From an uncultured Christensenella sp. (GTDB lineage: Bacteria > Bacillota > Clostridia > Christensenellales > Pumilibacteraceae), in NCBI GenBank assembly GCA_910577435.1, contig CAJTLV010000009.1, positions 1 to 58,715 on the forward strand: DNA of 58,715 nt. The letters run 5' to 3'. Numbering within the stretch: the first letter of the stretch is position 1; every line of letters begins with the position of its first letter. The translations under genes and the position numbers were made by a program. The notes below the pieces were generated by a model, which saw only the letters and a list, made by a program, of their open reading frames with translations, did not search any database and had not been told where the DNA came from. Positions 6,327-16,001 of the stretch are shown one piece after another.

Positions 6327-9300
6327 ATGCGTTGCAAAGAATGCGGGGCGGAACTTCCCGACGGCGTGAGATTCTGCTATAAGTGCGGTGCCAATCTTGA
6401 AAAAACAGGTGTTGTCGATACCGACGCGGCGGAACAGTCTTGTCAAACCGAATCTGCCGAGCGAGAAAAAATTGTTTGCATCGGGTGCGGCGCGGAACTT
6501 ACTGCCGACTTGAAGTTTTGCAAAATTTGCGGCACGAAAGTAGGCGAAAAGCCTATCGCAACGGATAAACCGTCCGACTCCGAAAAACCGACGGCGGTAA
6601 AGCCGAAGTCAAAGGCTCGACCCAAGTTGAAAACCGAGAAAAGCGAAGAGCCCAACGCCAAGCTGTGTCCGAGTTGCGGCGCGAAGCGTCCGCCTGAGTA
6701 CAAGTTCTGTAATTTGTGCGGCGCGTCGATAACGGACGCGGAGTTTGTTCGCGCAACCGCCAAAGAGATCGCGCCCATTCCCGCAGAACCGGATAATGCG
6801 AAGATTTGTCAGAACTGCGGCGCAAAGCGTCCTATCGAATATAAGTTTTGTAATTTGTGCGGCGCGTCGATAACGGATGCGGAGCTTGTCCACGCAATGT
6901 CCAATGAAATCGCACCCATTCCGACCGATCCGATGTGCGGCGTCGGTGCGAGTGCGCAGTCTGCCGCACCGGTTTATGCCGAGCCGATAACTAAAAAGAA
7001 TTACAAGCCGCAGGGACTTGCCGCAACGACGGGCGGCAAGGTGCGTCAGGCTTTGCCGTCGGCGGGCAGTGCGCTTGCCGTCATTCTCGGTATAATCCTC
7101 CTGTTTGTGCCGTTCCTGTCGTTTACGCATCATATAACGAGTATGACCGTGAGTCAGGGCGGGCTTACCGGTATAGCCACGCTATTCACAGGTGAAAGCG
7201 ATCTGATCAATAGAGGCGCAGTCGAGGGTGTGTTGCGCATTGCGTCCGCCGCGTATATAATGTATACGCTTCTATTCATCGGCTATATACTTTTTGCGGT
7301 AACTCACGTATTCCACTATGATAAATCCGTACTCAAAGGGTATTTGACGTTCTCCGTTCTGTCCGCGTTGGTTTCGCTTATCATTGCCGCCACGTGTGTC
7401 GTTACGTATGTGAACATTATGAACTATGCGGTAGGGTTCGGCAGACTTATTTCCGCGAGATTGGGCGGTATCGGTCTGTTTATCGTCAACTTCATAATGA
7501 CTGTTTACTTCGGTGTTATGCTCGGTACGTATAAACCGGAACTCGACCGTCCGTCGCTTGCGCCCTTCATATATAATAAACCGGTAAAGATCCTGCATAT
7601 TTTGGCGACCTGTCTCGGTACGTTTGCGTGCGTTATCGTAGCGGTCGTGATGTCCGTTTTGGGCAGCGTGGTCGGTATGGGCAATGAATTTAACAGCAAC
7701 TTGGACAGAGCCGGCAGAATTAAATCGAGCGGCTCCGCCGATATAGAACTCGTAAACAGCGTGTATCCAAACGACGACGAGATAAAATACGGCATTGTTT
7801 ACAGCACTTACGTTGCAAGCGGCAACGGCACGGTGACAATATACGTAGATAATTATCAAAACTCCGCATATACGGATATTTCCGTAGCCGTCGATGATTA
7901 CGGCGATATTTACTATATGTACGATACTTATGGTACATATGATGTTTTCGACAATTATAAAGAAATTGCTGACAGATCGTTTACATTCAATGTTCGTGAA
8001 GGCCGGCGCTACGGCATCATTGTGATAGGTCAAGCCACCGACGGCAGATCAAAACTTTCATTCGAATACTCATTTTACAGTTCGGTAAGCGGAGATTCGG
8101 GCGTAGGCACTATCGACAACCCCGTTAATGTCGAACTCGGTAATTTCACGGATCTTCCGTCAAGCACGGCGTATGAAAATCTTTATGTCTCGTTCTATAC
8201 GCAAGACTATGCCGATTTTGAGGTTTCGCTCGGCGGATCCGACGGAGTGCGTTGCGAAGTATCGGTTTTGTCGTCATACGGCAGTAACTTGCAAAACGTC
8301 GGTATCCTTACCGACGGTGATGTGATTAACATTAAAGGACTCGATCAAAATTCGTATTACAAATTGGAACTGTATTTCGACGCATCGTATTCTGATTTAT
8401 CGATTTGCGTGTCGGGGATAAAGAACGGCTCGGCGGACAGTCCGGCTTTGCTCACGTTCGGTAAATCGTACCGAACGGAAATACCGTCTCTAAGCAGTGT
8501 TTATTATACTTTTTCAAGCTATGACAAATATTTCGAACTCAGTGTCGAGTCGTACCATTATTCATTTATCGAATATGCGCTGTATGATAAATCTACGGGT
8601 AGCTTAATAGACGTTAAGAATTTCGGAAGTTATTCCGAGAGCGGTATGTTTGCTTGCAAAAACGGCGGCGAATATCTGTTCGTGATAACGAACTCGGAAT
8701 ACAATACCGCTATGACTTCGTTCAGGATCGACGCAATTTCGGCAGGCACGTCAGACAATCCCGAACGAATCGATATCGGCGATAAAGCGACTTTCGCGGT
8801 CGCCTACGGACAGCCGTATCATATGACGTTCGAGCCGGAGTTTTCCGGCAATTACGTTATGGCGTATGAGATAAGCATCGGTGTAAATTATGATTTCTAC
8901 GTTACCGGTAACGACGGGAATGTCTATGTCGACGAAATAGAGGAATTCCGTAGCGGACGAAAACTTACCAAGATCGTGTTCTTGCAGAGCGGATATAAGT
9001 ATACCATTCGCGCAGGAGTGATAGACAACGGGGCCGGGAACGGCGAGTTTGCCGTGTCGTACGGCAACTTTACGCGCGATACTGCGATTGCAATATCGAT
9101 GAACACAGTAGTAAATCTCGCGTTTAATTCGGTCGCGTATTTCGACAGAAACGACTACGGAAGAGACTTTTATTTTGCATACGTCCACGACTATTCGTTT
9201 GATTTGCGTGTATTTACGGAAGGTTCGACCAATCCCGGCGACAGTATAGCGATACTCGATTCGGACGGATACGTAGTCGAGAGCACGCAGAATTCTGCGT

Positions 9301-11036
9301 TCGGCGAGAAAACATTGGAGCTGTCTCTCGATCCCGACGAAAATTATTACATTCGCATAAGTAAGGCCGATGCGGAAAGTGCATTCTCGGTATACGTGAC
9401 GGACGCTAACGAGGAAATGGGTTCGTCGTTCATAACAGCCGTTGCCGTTTCGGCAAACGTCGGTTACCTTGTTAATTTCGAATCGGGCGACGCGTACTAT
9501 AAATTCACTCCGAACGTCGGCGGCGCGTATTGCGTAATGACGTTGGAATATTCGGGCGATCCCGATTTGAAGATCTACAACGCAGTCGGAGAACTTATAG
9601 ACGAAGATACGAGTTTAGCCGGTTTTGACGTCAAAGTCAATATGTCGGCGGGGAATACGTATTACTTGGTTATCAAGGCGTACGGCGTACATTCCGAATG
9701 CTCTTGCTCGTTAATGGTCGCTGACTCGGAAATGTCTGCGTTGATCCATTCTGCCGAGCCCGTCGCTGTGGGCGATTTGTACAATTTCACTTCAGACTAT
9801 TGGACGGTGTTAGGAACGAATCTCAATATCGTATTCAAGTTTACGCCTTTCGAATCGGGCGTATATTCGGTGTCCGCTAACCCGTCGGGCACGAAAATTT
9901 ACATCAAAGACGGTGTGTGGAAAAATATCAATATTTACGGCGACGGTAGCGGCTACACTGCCGATACCGTGCATATGGAAAAAGATAAAACTTATTATAT
10001 CGTTTTGCAACGTTCCAACGTCACGGACGGTTCGTTCTCTGTAATGACGGAAAGTATTATTGCCTATCTGCCGACGGTTGCAGCCGCCGTAAATCGGGTG
10101 GGCATATTCAGTCAAATTTACGGTTCTTCCGAAGTGTACGAATTCACCGCGCAGGCGACGCGGGATTATATAGTAAGGCTTACCGATATTAGCGGATATC
10201 CGATGTTGTACATTTATGACAGCGAACACAGACAGCTAACGCCGGAAAATACCGCCGACGGCGAGTATACCGTTCCGCTTATCAAAGGCAGAAAGTATTA
10301 TTTCGAGATATATGCGGCATATACCGGAGTAAGTTCCGGCAAGATCGAGATAACCGACGGTATGCCTACGGGAGAGTCTCGCGACGACGCAATACTGCTC
10401 GTTACGGAACACGCGTATGTGCTGTCGCTTTCGAGCGGAGAATGTCGCTGGTATAAATTTACGCCCGCAATCGACGGTTCGTATACTATCGCGACGACCG
10501 GTTCTTTTACCGGCGATCCCGATTTCAGATTGTACGAGTGGGCAAGCAACAATGCACTCTCGCCCGACACGAGCGGCGGAGGTTTCGATACGGTCGTATC
10601 GGTGTCGGGAGGCGTCACGTACTATCTCGAAGTGTTTTCTGGAACGAGCGGCTCGTCCGAATTCGCATTTTCCGTGCATAATCCCGATGCGACGGCCGAG
10701 AGCAGGGATAGCGCCATCGGTTTGATGCTCGATGCGAGCGTCACCGCTTCGGTAAAATCTTCAAACAGAACCAACGACGTATCCGACGCGGTTTGGTACA
10801 GCTTTACGCCCGTTACTGACGGCACATACAGGATTTACACGCCTGATACCGCTTATGATACCGATCTGTACGTTTTTGTAGGCAATTCCGATTCGGTTGC
10901 CGACGACAGTTGGAAAGATTTGAAATCGGGTGCTTTCAATTGGTCGCACACGCTCACTGCGGGAACGACATACTATATTGCGATCGTCGGATTTAAATGC
11001 AGTCCCACAATAACGTTCACAGTCACTGAGGTATAG
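6327..11036 (+). CDS. Giant membrane protein: four zinc ribbons, five TM helices, repeated beta-sandwich domains
   Basis: 1569 residues from ATG 6327 (GGGAGG at 6315-6320). Four short zinc ribbons of form CxxCG...FCxxCG start near residues 3, 51, 112 and 160; the last two are near-copies. Five hydrophobic helices follow at about 248-265, 307-328, 340-362, 378-400 and 421-451. Residues from about 455 to the end contain many repeats with the pattern WYKFTP..DGSYTI......DPDL.IYD...GNTYYL.I, which resembles bacterial pre-peptidase C-terminal (PPC) beta-sandwich modules. An odd number of helices puts the ribbons inside and the roughly 1100-residue repeat outside, if the N-terminus is cytoplasmic. 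There is no enzyme domain. It may sense or bind a surface ligand. Single-gene unit with its own promoter and terminator. Confidence 0.8.
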   Translation: MRCKECGAELPDGVRFCYKCGANLEKTGVVDTDAAEQSCQTESAEREKIVCIGCGAELTADLKFCKICGTKVGEKPIATDKPSDSEKPTAVKPKSKARPKLKTEKSEEPNAKLCPSCGAKRPPEYKFCNLCGASITDAEFVRATAKEIAPIPAEPDNAKICQNCGAKRPIEYKFCNLCGASITDAELVHAMSNEIAPIPTDPMCGVGASAQSAAPVYAEPITKKNYKPQGLAATTGGKVRQALPSAGSALAVILGIILLFVPFLSFTHHITSMTVSQGGLTGIATLFTGESDLINRGAVEGVLRIASAAYIMYTLLFIGYILFAVTHVFHYDKSVLKGYLTFSVLSALVSLIIAATCVVTYVNIMNYAVGFGRLISARLGGIGLFIVNFIMTVYFGVMLGTYKPELDRPSLAPFIYNKPVKILHILATCLGTFACVIVAVVMSVLGSVVGMGNEFNSNLDRAGRIKSSGSADIELVNSVYPNDDEIKYGIVYSTYVASGNGTVTIYVDNYQNSAYTDISVAVDDYGDIYYMYDTYGTYDVFDNYKEIADRSFTFNVREGRRYGIIVIGQATDGRSKLSFEYSFYSSVSGDSGVGTIDNPVNVELGNFTDLPSSTAYENLYVSFYTQDYADFEVSLGGSDGVRCEVSVLSSYGSNLQNVGILTDGDVINIKGLDQNSYYKLELYFDASYSDLSICVSGIKNGSADSPALLTFGKSYRTEIPSLSSVYYTFSSYDKYFELSVESYHYSFIEYALYDKSTGSLIDVKNFGSYSESGMFACKNGGEYLFVITNSEYNTAMTSFRIDAISAGTSDNPERIDIGDKATFAVAYGQPYHMTFEPEFSGNYVMAYEISIGVNYDFYVTGNDGNVYVDEIEEFRSGRKLTKIVFLQSGYKYTIRAGVIDNGAGNGEFAVSYGNFTRDTAIAISMNTVVNLAFNSVAYFDRNDYGRDFYFAYVHDYSFDLRVFTEGSTNPGDSIAILDSDGYVVESTQNSAFGEKTLELSLDPDENYYIRISKADAESAFSVYVTDANEEMGSSFITAVAVSANVGYLVNFESGDAYYKFTPNVGGAYCVMTLEYSGDPDLKIYNAVGELIDEDTSLAGFDVKVNMSAGNTYYLVIKAYGVHSECSCSLMVADSEMSALIHSAEPVAVGDLYNFTSDYWTVLGTNLNIVFKFTPFESGVYSVSANPSGTKIYIKDGVWKNINIYGDGSGYTADTVHMEKDKTYYIVLQRSNVTDGSFSVMTESIIAYLPTVAAAVNRVGIFSQIYGSSEVYEFTAQATRDYIVRLTDISGYPMLYIYDSEHRQLTPENTADGEYTVPLIKGRKYYFEIYAAYTGVSSGKIEITDGMPTGESRDDAILLVTEHAYVLSLSSGECRWYKFTPAIDGSYTIATTGSFTGDPDFRLYEWASNNALSPDTSGGGFDTVVSVSGGVTYYLEVFSGTSGSSEFAFSVHNPDATAESRDSAIGLMLDASVTASVKSSNRTNDVSDAVWYSFTPVTDGTYRIYTPDTAYDTDLYVFVGNSDSVADDSWKDLKSGAFNWSHTLTAGTTYYIAIVGFKCSPTITFTVTEV

Positions 11037-11050
11037 TGTTATTGCGCAAT

Positions 11051-11088
11051 AAAAATATCCCTTACCGAAAGGCAAGGGATATTTTTTT
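11051..11088. terminator. Bidirectional terminator between convergent genes
   Basis: AAAAATATCCCTT (11051-11063) pairs with AAGGGATATTTTT (11074-11086), with an inner CC-GAAA-GG cap. T-runs occur on both strands, serving the giant gene (+) and the DegV gene (-). Confidence 0.9.
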
Positions 11089-11096
11089 GTTTCGTT

Positions 11097-11966
11097 TTAT
11101 TTCCTTACAAATGCTATGAGCACGGATTCGGGACCGAGATGGGTGCCGATGATAGGCGAGAGCATTCTGCGGCGAATGACTGCGTTCGGATTGATCTTTT
11201 TGACTTCTTCGGCGAGCATTTCCGCGAGTTCGGCGTTGTCGGCGTCACTGACGTATACGGGCGCGTCTACCGATGTATCGCACATTTTGGCGTACATTTC
11301 GGCAAGGTATGCGATTGCCTTGCGCTCGCCGCGACACTTGTCTATGTTGGCAATAGTGCCGTCGTCCATTATGCGTATTATAGGTTTGATTTTGAGTACC
11401 GAACCGATTGCCGCCGTCGCCGCTCCGATGCGCCCGCCGCGATGCAGGTGTTTCAGGTCGTCGACGTAGCAAGTCGTGTAATGACGGTGTTTGAACTGTT
11501 CCAGATCGTCGCGGTTTTCTTCGACGGTCAAACCTTTATTGCGGTTTTGTATCATTCGTTCTACTATTATGCCCAAGCCGCCTGTTGCCGCGATGGAGTC
11601 GATGGGGTAGAACTTGGCGTTTTCGTATTTTGCGTTGAGCGTTTCCGCCGCGAGTTTGGCCGATTCGAAAGTGGACGACAGTCCGCTCGACAGCGAAAGA
11701 TACAGCACGCTCTTGCCTTGCGCAAGGAGCGGTTCGAAAATCTCTTCGTATTGGAACGGCGTAATCTGCGTCGTTTTGGGAAGATCGCCCGTGCGTATAT
11801 CTGCGTAGAACCGCTTGATTTTGGCGTCGTCGTCCGTGCCTGTGCATACGAATATTTTGCCGTCCGATTCGCACGGCATTTCGACAAAGCCGATGTCCTC
11901 GCTTTGCGATACGGACAGATCGACGTCTGCGGATGCATCTGTGTAAATTATGTAATCGTTATTCAT
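11097..11966 (-). CDS. DegV family fatty-acid-binding protein
   Basis: 289 residues. DegV/FakB features appear in order: YTDASADV at the N-terminus, TTQITPFQYEEIF, LYLSLSSGLSSTFESA, the IDSIAATGGLG segment and HLHRGGRIG. In the family these proteins bind one fatty acid in a buried pocket; FakB members present it to the kinase FakA. No FakA is in the window. The start is set by AAAGGAG about 9 bases upstream. Monocistronic, facing the giant membrane-protein gene. Confidence 0.9.
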   Translation of the reverse strand: MNNDYIIYTDASADVDLSVSQSEDIGFVEMPCESDGKIFVCTGTDDDAKIKRFYADIRTGDLPKTTQITPFQYEEIFEPLLAQGKSVLYLSLSSGLSSTFESAKLAAETLNAKYENAKFYPIDSIAATGGLGIIVERMIQNRNKGLTVEENRDDLEQFKHRHYTTCYVDDLKHLHRGGRIGAATAAIGSVLKIKPIIRIMDDGTIANIDKCRGERKAIAYLAEMYAKMCDTSVDAPVYVSDADNAELAEMLAEEVKKINPNAVIRRRMLSPIIGTHLGPESVLIAFVRK

Positions 11967-12013
11967 CGTTAGTAACTCCTTTACATATGTTGATTATTCA
12001 ACACTGTGAATAC

Positions 12014-12042
12014 AGTTTAACATATAAATGTTCGATTATCAA
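12014..12042 (-). promoter_or_regulatory. Promoter of the DegV gene
   Basis: On the minus strand TTGATA (12042-12037), a 17-nt spacer and TAAACT (12019-12014), about 48 bases before the ATG. Confidence 0.7.
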
Positions 12043-12096
12043 GTATTATAAGGAAAAATTTCACAATTAGTATCGAACGGCGTGCGAAACTACACG

Positions 12097-12123
12097 AAAA
12101 AACTCCGACGGAAAACGTCGGAG
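12097..12123 (-). terminator. Terminator of the J-domain gene
   Basis: CTCCGACG (12103-12110) pairs with CGTCGGAG (12116-12123). On the minus strand the stem is followed by a run of T's, ending the gene at 12164-13702. Confidence 0.85.
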
Positions 12124-12163
12124 CCGATCGGCGGTCGATGTAGTACGGTGCGACAGGCCGACG

Positions 12164-13702
12164 TCAGTCTGTCGGTTTGGATTTTTTGCAACCTAATATT
12201 TCGGCTTGTCGAAAGAGCGAATTGGCGATTATTTTGTTGGGGTGAACTCCGTCGCCGTTGAGATAACACAGTCCGAGATTGTATGTAGCATCTGGGTGAT
12301 GGGAGTGTAGGAACGCTTCCCTAAACCAATATACGGCTTGCGACGGATCGCGGTCGATGTTTTGTCCGTTGTAATACAGTTCGCCGAGCGCGTTTTGCGC
12401 GTCTGCGTCACCTGCGAGCGACATAGACGACAGCTCGTCGAAACGTACCCACCACGCTTTCCCGGCAAGGCTGTTGCGGTACCGCGATTGAAGCCCTTCG
12501 TTTTCTTTTATGAGCTTGCGCTCGTGTTCTATTTTCGCGTCCGTGCAACCTATCGACGCATTGTACTCCTTGCGGCGTTTGGGGTTGCCGATCACCGAAT
12601 ATGCGTCGCGGATTTTTTGCAGGCGTGCGGCGCTGTCTGCGCCGGTTTTGGCGGAGTATTTGGCATTCAGTTTTTCGTATGCCGAAGCTATCTCGTCGTC
12701 GGTCGCCCAAATGAGTACGCCGAGTGTGCCGTACAGTGTAGGCTTTGCCAGCCGTCTGTCGGCGCGCAGTTTCTTGGCCCAGTCGGCGGCGTGAGTTTCG
12801 GCGGACGACAAAAATTCCTCTATTTCGGCGAGTTTCTTTTTGCGCGCGTTATTTGCGTCTATCTCGGCAAGTTCCTTAGAGAGTTTTTTAAGCGTCAAGT
12901 CAAGCGCGTCGAGTTCTTCTTTTATCTGTTTGCGGCGCGTATGTTGAATGAGCGCCGAGCCGTCCGTGGGTATTTCTATTTTAACGTCGTCTTTCGCGAT
13001 CTCTTTCGAAAGTTCTGCGGCGCGATCTCCGATATTGCTCATCATTGCGCCGAGCGGATCGGCCGACGCCGTAGCCGTAGCGCGGCGCATCCATTGCAGT
13101 TGCGTCTCCAATACGTGCAGTCTGTCTGCGTTTTGCGCCAACAGACGGTCGCGGTCGAACAGCTCTTGTTCGATTTCCGCGCGTTCGGCTTTATCCGTTT
13201 CGGCGTTCTTTTTGAGTCTGTCGTTTTCGTGTGCAAGCAGGGCAAGCTTACCGTTAAGCGAGGAAATGTTTTTTGCGGTGCTGTTATAACCTGCGACGTA
13301 ACTGGAATTATAGCCTTCTTTGTACGCGGAATCGCGGACGGCGGTAAGTTGCGACTGGACTTGATATTGTACCTGCGCTTGTATCTGTGCCGTAAGTTGC
13401 GCTTCCGTAAGAATGATCTGCTTTCCGCTTCTCGCGTAACCGGCGCGTGCGCGTGCTTGTGCCGCAGCTTGGGCTTGCGCTTTTATCGCTTCTTGTCTGA
13501 GTTGCGTATCGAATGCGGCGCGGCGTGCGGAATCGGACAGCACGTTATACGCTTCGTTGATGTCGGCGAACTTGCGTGCGGCGTCGGTGTTTCCGGGATT
13601 GACGTCGGGGTGAAAACGCTTTGCCAGCTGACGGTAACTTGTTTTGATTTCGTTGTCCGTCGCGGTCTGTTTTACATTCAATATTTTATAGTAATTTTTC
13701 AT
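12164..13702 (-). CDS. J-domain protein with coiled coil, second J-like domain and Sel1 repeats
   Basis: 512 residues. An N-terminal J domain (about 1-65) carries the HPD tripeptide at 31-33, so it could stimulate DnaK ATPase activity. A Gln/Ala-rich segment and a long charged coiled coil follow (about 70-300). A second J-like region at about 320-385 (YGTLGVLIWATDDEIASAYEKL...RDAYSVIGNPKRRKEYN) has no HPD. Two Sel1-type repeats end the protein (about 430-505: NALGELYYNG...AVYWFREA and YNLGLCYLNGDG...SLFRQA). There is no Gly/Phe region or zinc domain, so it is not DnaJ itself. It is probably a specialised co-chaperone or scaffold. The -10 box lies 11 bases before the ATG with no Shine-Dalgarno, so the mRNA is probably leaderless. 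Confidence 0.85.
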   Translation of the reverse strand: MKNYYKILNVKQTATDNEIKTSYRQLAKRFHPDVNPGNTDAARKFADINEAYNVLSDSARRAAFDTQLRQEAIKAQAQAAAQARARAGYARSGKQIILTEAQLTAQIQAQVQYQVQSQLTAVRDSAYKEGYNSSYVAGYNSTAKNISSLNGKLALLAHENDRLKKNAETDKAERAEIEQELFDRDRLLAQNADRLHVLETQLQWMRRATATASADPLGAMMSNIGDRAAELSKEIAKDDVKIEIPTDGSALIQHTRRKQIKEELDALDLTLKKLSKELAEIDANNARKKKLAEIEEFLSSAETHAADWAKKLRADRRLAKPTLYGTLGVLIWATDDEIASAYEKLNAKYSAKTGADSAARLQKIRDAYSVIGNPKRRKEYNASIGCTDAKIEHERKLIKENEGLQSRYRNSLAGKAWWVRFDELSSMSLAGDADAQNALGELYYNGQNIDRDPSQAVYWFREAFLHSHHPDATYNLGLCYLNGDGVHPNKIIANSLFRQAEILGCKKSKPTD

Positions 13703-13713
13703 ACTGCAAGATA

Positions 13714-13742
13714 ATTATAATATTTTACGTGCGGATAGTCAA
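13714..13742 (-). promoter_or_regulatory. Promoter of the J-domain gene, leaderless
   Basis: On the minus strand TTGACT (13742-13737), a 17-nt spacer and TATAAT (13719-13714). Only 11 bases separate the -10 box from the ATG at 13702. Confidence 0.85.
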
Positions 13743-13796
13743 GCGCATTGCGGCCGTAGACGGGACACAATAGACAGTTAAATTATATATAAGTGC

Positions 13797-13825
13797 TTGC
13801 TAACAGCCGAAAATTGTGATATAAT
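13797..13825 (+). promoter_or_regulatory. Promoter of the signalling operon
   Basis: TTGCTA (13797-13802), a 17-nt spacer and perfect TATAAT (13820-13825), with a leader of about 50 bases before the ATG at 13881. Confidence 0.8.
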
Positions 13826-13880
13826 TGTACACGGAGACATATCGTATAAATTTGCCGAACTAATCTCCGCGTGAAAAAAT

Positions 13881-15989
13881 ATGGACGAAATTAAAAGAAA
13901 AATTTTAATAGTCGACGATTCCGATTTCAACCGCGATCTGCTTATGGATATGCTGTCCGACGAGTTCGAAATACTCGAAGCGGAAAACGGTCAGAAAGCG
14001 ATGGAAGTCTTGCTCGAACACGAATCCGAGATAGCTCTTATGCTGCTCGATATAGTTATGCCCGAAATGGACGGGTTCGAAGTTCTCGCTATGATGAACC
14101 GCAAGGGCTGGATCAAGTCCATTCCCGTAATTATGATCTCGGCGGAGAGCGGCGGTGCGTATATAGACCGCGCATACGATCTCGGCGCAATAGATTATAT
14201 CAGCCGTCCGTTCGACGAGCGTACCGTCAAGCACCGCGTAAACAGCAATTATATGTTTTCGCTCAAACAGAACGAGCTGTCGGAAAAACTTTTTTCTCAG
14301 GTATACGAGCGTGAAAAAGACAACAGCTTGATGATAGAGATACTGTCGCATATCGTCGAGTTTCGTAACGGCGAAAGCGGGTTGCACGTATTGCACGTTC
14401 ACGCAATAACTAACATTCTGCTTAAAGCGATAGTAAAAAAGACGGGAAAGTACAAACTCTCGGCAAAGGATATTCGTCTCATCTCGCAGGCGTCGGCGTT
14501 GCACGATATAGGTAAGATCTCTATACCGTCGGAAATACTCAATAAGCCGGGACGGTTCACACCGGAAGAGTTCGAGATAATGAAGCGCCACACGATAGAA
14601 GGCGCGAATATGCTCGAAAATTTACCGTTCCATAAAACCGAACAGCTAGTTAAGATAACTTATCAGATATGTCGCTGGCATCACGAGCGATATGACGGCA
14701 AGGGATACCCCGACGGCTTGGCAGGCGACGATATACCGATCGCCGCGCAGGTGGTGTCACTCGCGGACGTTTACGATGCGCTGACAAGTAAGCGCGTGTA
14801 CAAGCCGCCTTTCGAACCCGACGCCGCGCTCGAAATGATATTGAACGGGGAGTGCGGCGCGTTCAATCCGATTCTTTTGGAATGCTTGAAGGACGAAGCG
14901 GAAGAACTGAAAAAGGAACTGGGCGTGATCTCGTTCGGACACGCGACGGAGGACAATATACGCGAGGACGTAAGCCGAATAATCGGCAGCGACGGCGAAG
15001 CTCCGAACAGAACTTTTCAACTGTTGCAGTATGAACAGATGAAGAATAAATATCTCGCCGATATATCGCGCGAGATAGTGTTCGAATATATACCCGTTCC
15101 CGCAATGCTCAAACTTCCGGACTGGTGCGCGGAAAAATTCGGGCTTCCTTGCAATATACCCAATCCTGCGGAAGACGCGCGTTGGTGTTCGCATTTTCCC
15201 GCCGATGCGTTTAACGATTTTATAGAGAAGCTCCATCGCACCACGCTCGACAATTCGGTCGTGACCGAGCAGTATCTTCTCAATATGGACGGGGAGAAAA
15301 AGTGGTACAAAGTTGTCGCTAAGGCGCTGTGGAACGACAGCGAACACGACTTCGGCGGAGTTATAGGTAAGATAATCGACGTTAACGAAGAAGTCAAGAA
15401 TATGCAGGCGGTAGAGGATCGCGCCAACAGAGACGCCAAGACGGGGCTTTTGAACCATGAGGCGGCGAGACGCAGTATAAACGACATTCTTGCCAGACAT
15501 CACGGCAAGCGGTATATGCTCGTGTTCTTCGATCTCGATAATCTCAAAGAGATAAACGACAAGTACGGGCATCTTTACGGCGATAAGGTAATAATGGAGC
15601 TTGCCAACCGCATTCGGCGCAGTACCCGTAGCCGTGATATTTCGGCGCGTATGGGCGGAGACGAGTTCTTTATATTTATGGAGTGCGGAAAGAACGAGGA
15701 GGCGCAGGTCAAGCGTATTTTCGATTGTTTGACCGCCGAATACGACGGCAGAAAGATAAGCGTAAGTATGGGATGCATCAGTTCGGACGACAGAGGCTCC
15801 GATTACGATGCATTGTTTTGCAAAGCCGATGCTGCCGCTTATGCGGTAAAACGCGACGGCAAGTGCGGTTACCGTTTTTACGATGAGTCTATGTCGACGT
15901 TGCTTCGGAATTCTACCGATATAGAACGCGACGGTAAGCGTCAGGCTTCGCGGTACGGTGACGCAGATGACGAGAAAACAGCGAGATAA
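13881..15989 (+). CDS. Receiver / HD-GYP / PAS / GGDEF cyclic-di-GMP regulator
   Basis: 702 residues. The receiver domain (1-125) has D12/D13 and phospho-acceptor D57; the usual switch Lys is Arg (R109 in ISRPF). The HD-GYP phosphodiesterase domain (about 150-345) has HD at 208-209 and HHERYDGKGYP with GYP at 275-277. A PAS-like domain spans about 400-520. The diguanylate cyclase domain has an intact GGDEF at 592-596. An RxxD inhibitory site (RSRD) lies five residues before it, so product feedback is possible. One polypeptide could therefore both make and degrade c-di-GMP under phosphorylation control. No good Shine-Dalgarno precedes ATG 13881. The HPt gene 12 bases downstream is the likely phosphate donor or sink. 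Confidence 0.93.
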   Translation: MDEIKRKILIVDDSDFNRDLLMDMLSDEFEILEAENGQKAMEVLLEHESEIALMLLDIVMPEMDGFEVLAMMNRKGWIKSIPVIMISAESGGAYIDRAYDLGAIDYISRPFDERTVKHRVNSNYMFSLKQNELSEKLFSQVYEREKDNSLMIEILSHIVEFRNGESGLHVLHVHAITNILLKAIVKKTGKYKLSAKDIRLISQASALHDIGKISIPSEILNKPGRFTPEEFEIMKRHTIEGANMLENLPFHKTEQLVKITYQICRWHHERYDGKGYPDGLAGDDIPIAAQVVSLADVYDALTSKRVYKPPFEPDAALEMILNGECGAFNPILLECLKDEAEELKKELGVISFGHATEDNIREDVSRIIGSDGEAPNRTFQLLQYEQMKNKYLADISREIVFEYIPVPAMLKLPDWCAEKFGLPCNIPNPAEDARWCSHFPADAFNDFIEKLHRTTLDNSVVTEQYLLNMDGEKKWYKVVAKALWNDSEHDFGGVIGKIIDVNEEVKNMQAVEDRANRDAKTGLLNHEAARRSINDILARHHGKRYMLVFFDLDNLKEINDKYGHLYGDKVIMELANRIRRSTRSRDISARMGGDEFFIFMECGKNEEAQVKRIFDCLTAEYDGRKISVSMGCISSDDRGSDYDALFCKADAAAYAVKRDGKCGYRFYDESMSTLLRNSTDIERDGKRQASRYGDADDEKTAR

Positions 15990-16001
15990 CGGGAGGTTAT
16001 T

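Noticed and set aside
12338..13714. 458-codon open frame on the plus strand opposite the J-domain gene
   Set aside because: It is the antisense shadow of a clear protein gene; low-complexity Arg/Cys/Phe-rich translation and no ribosome site.
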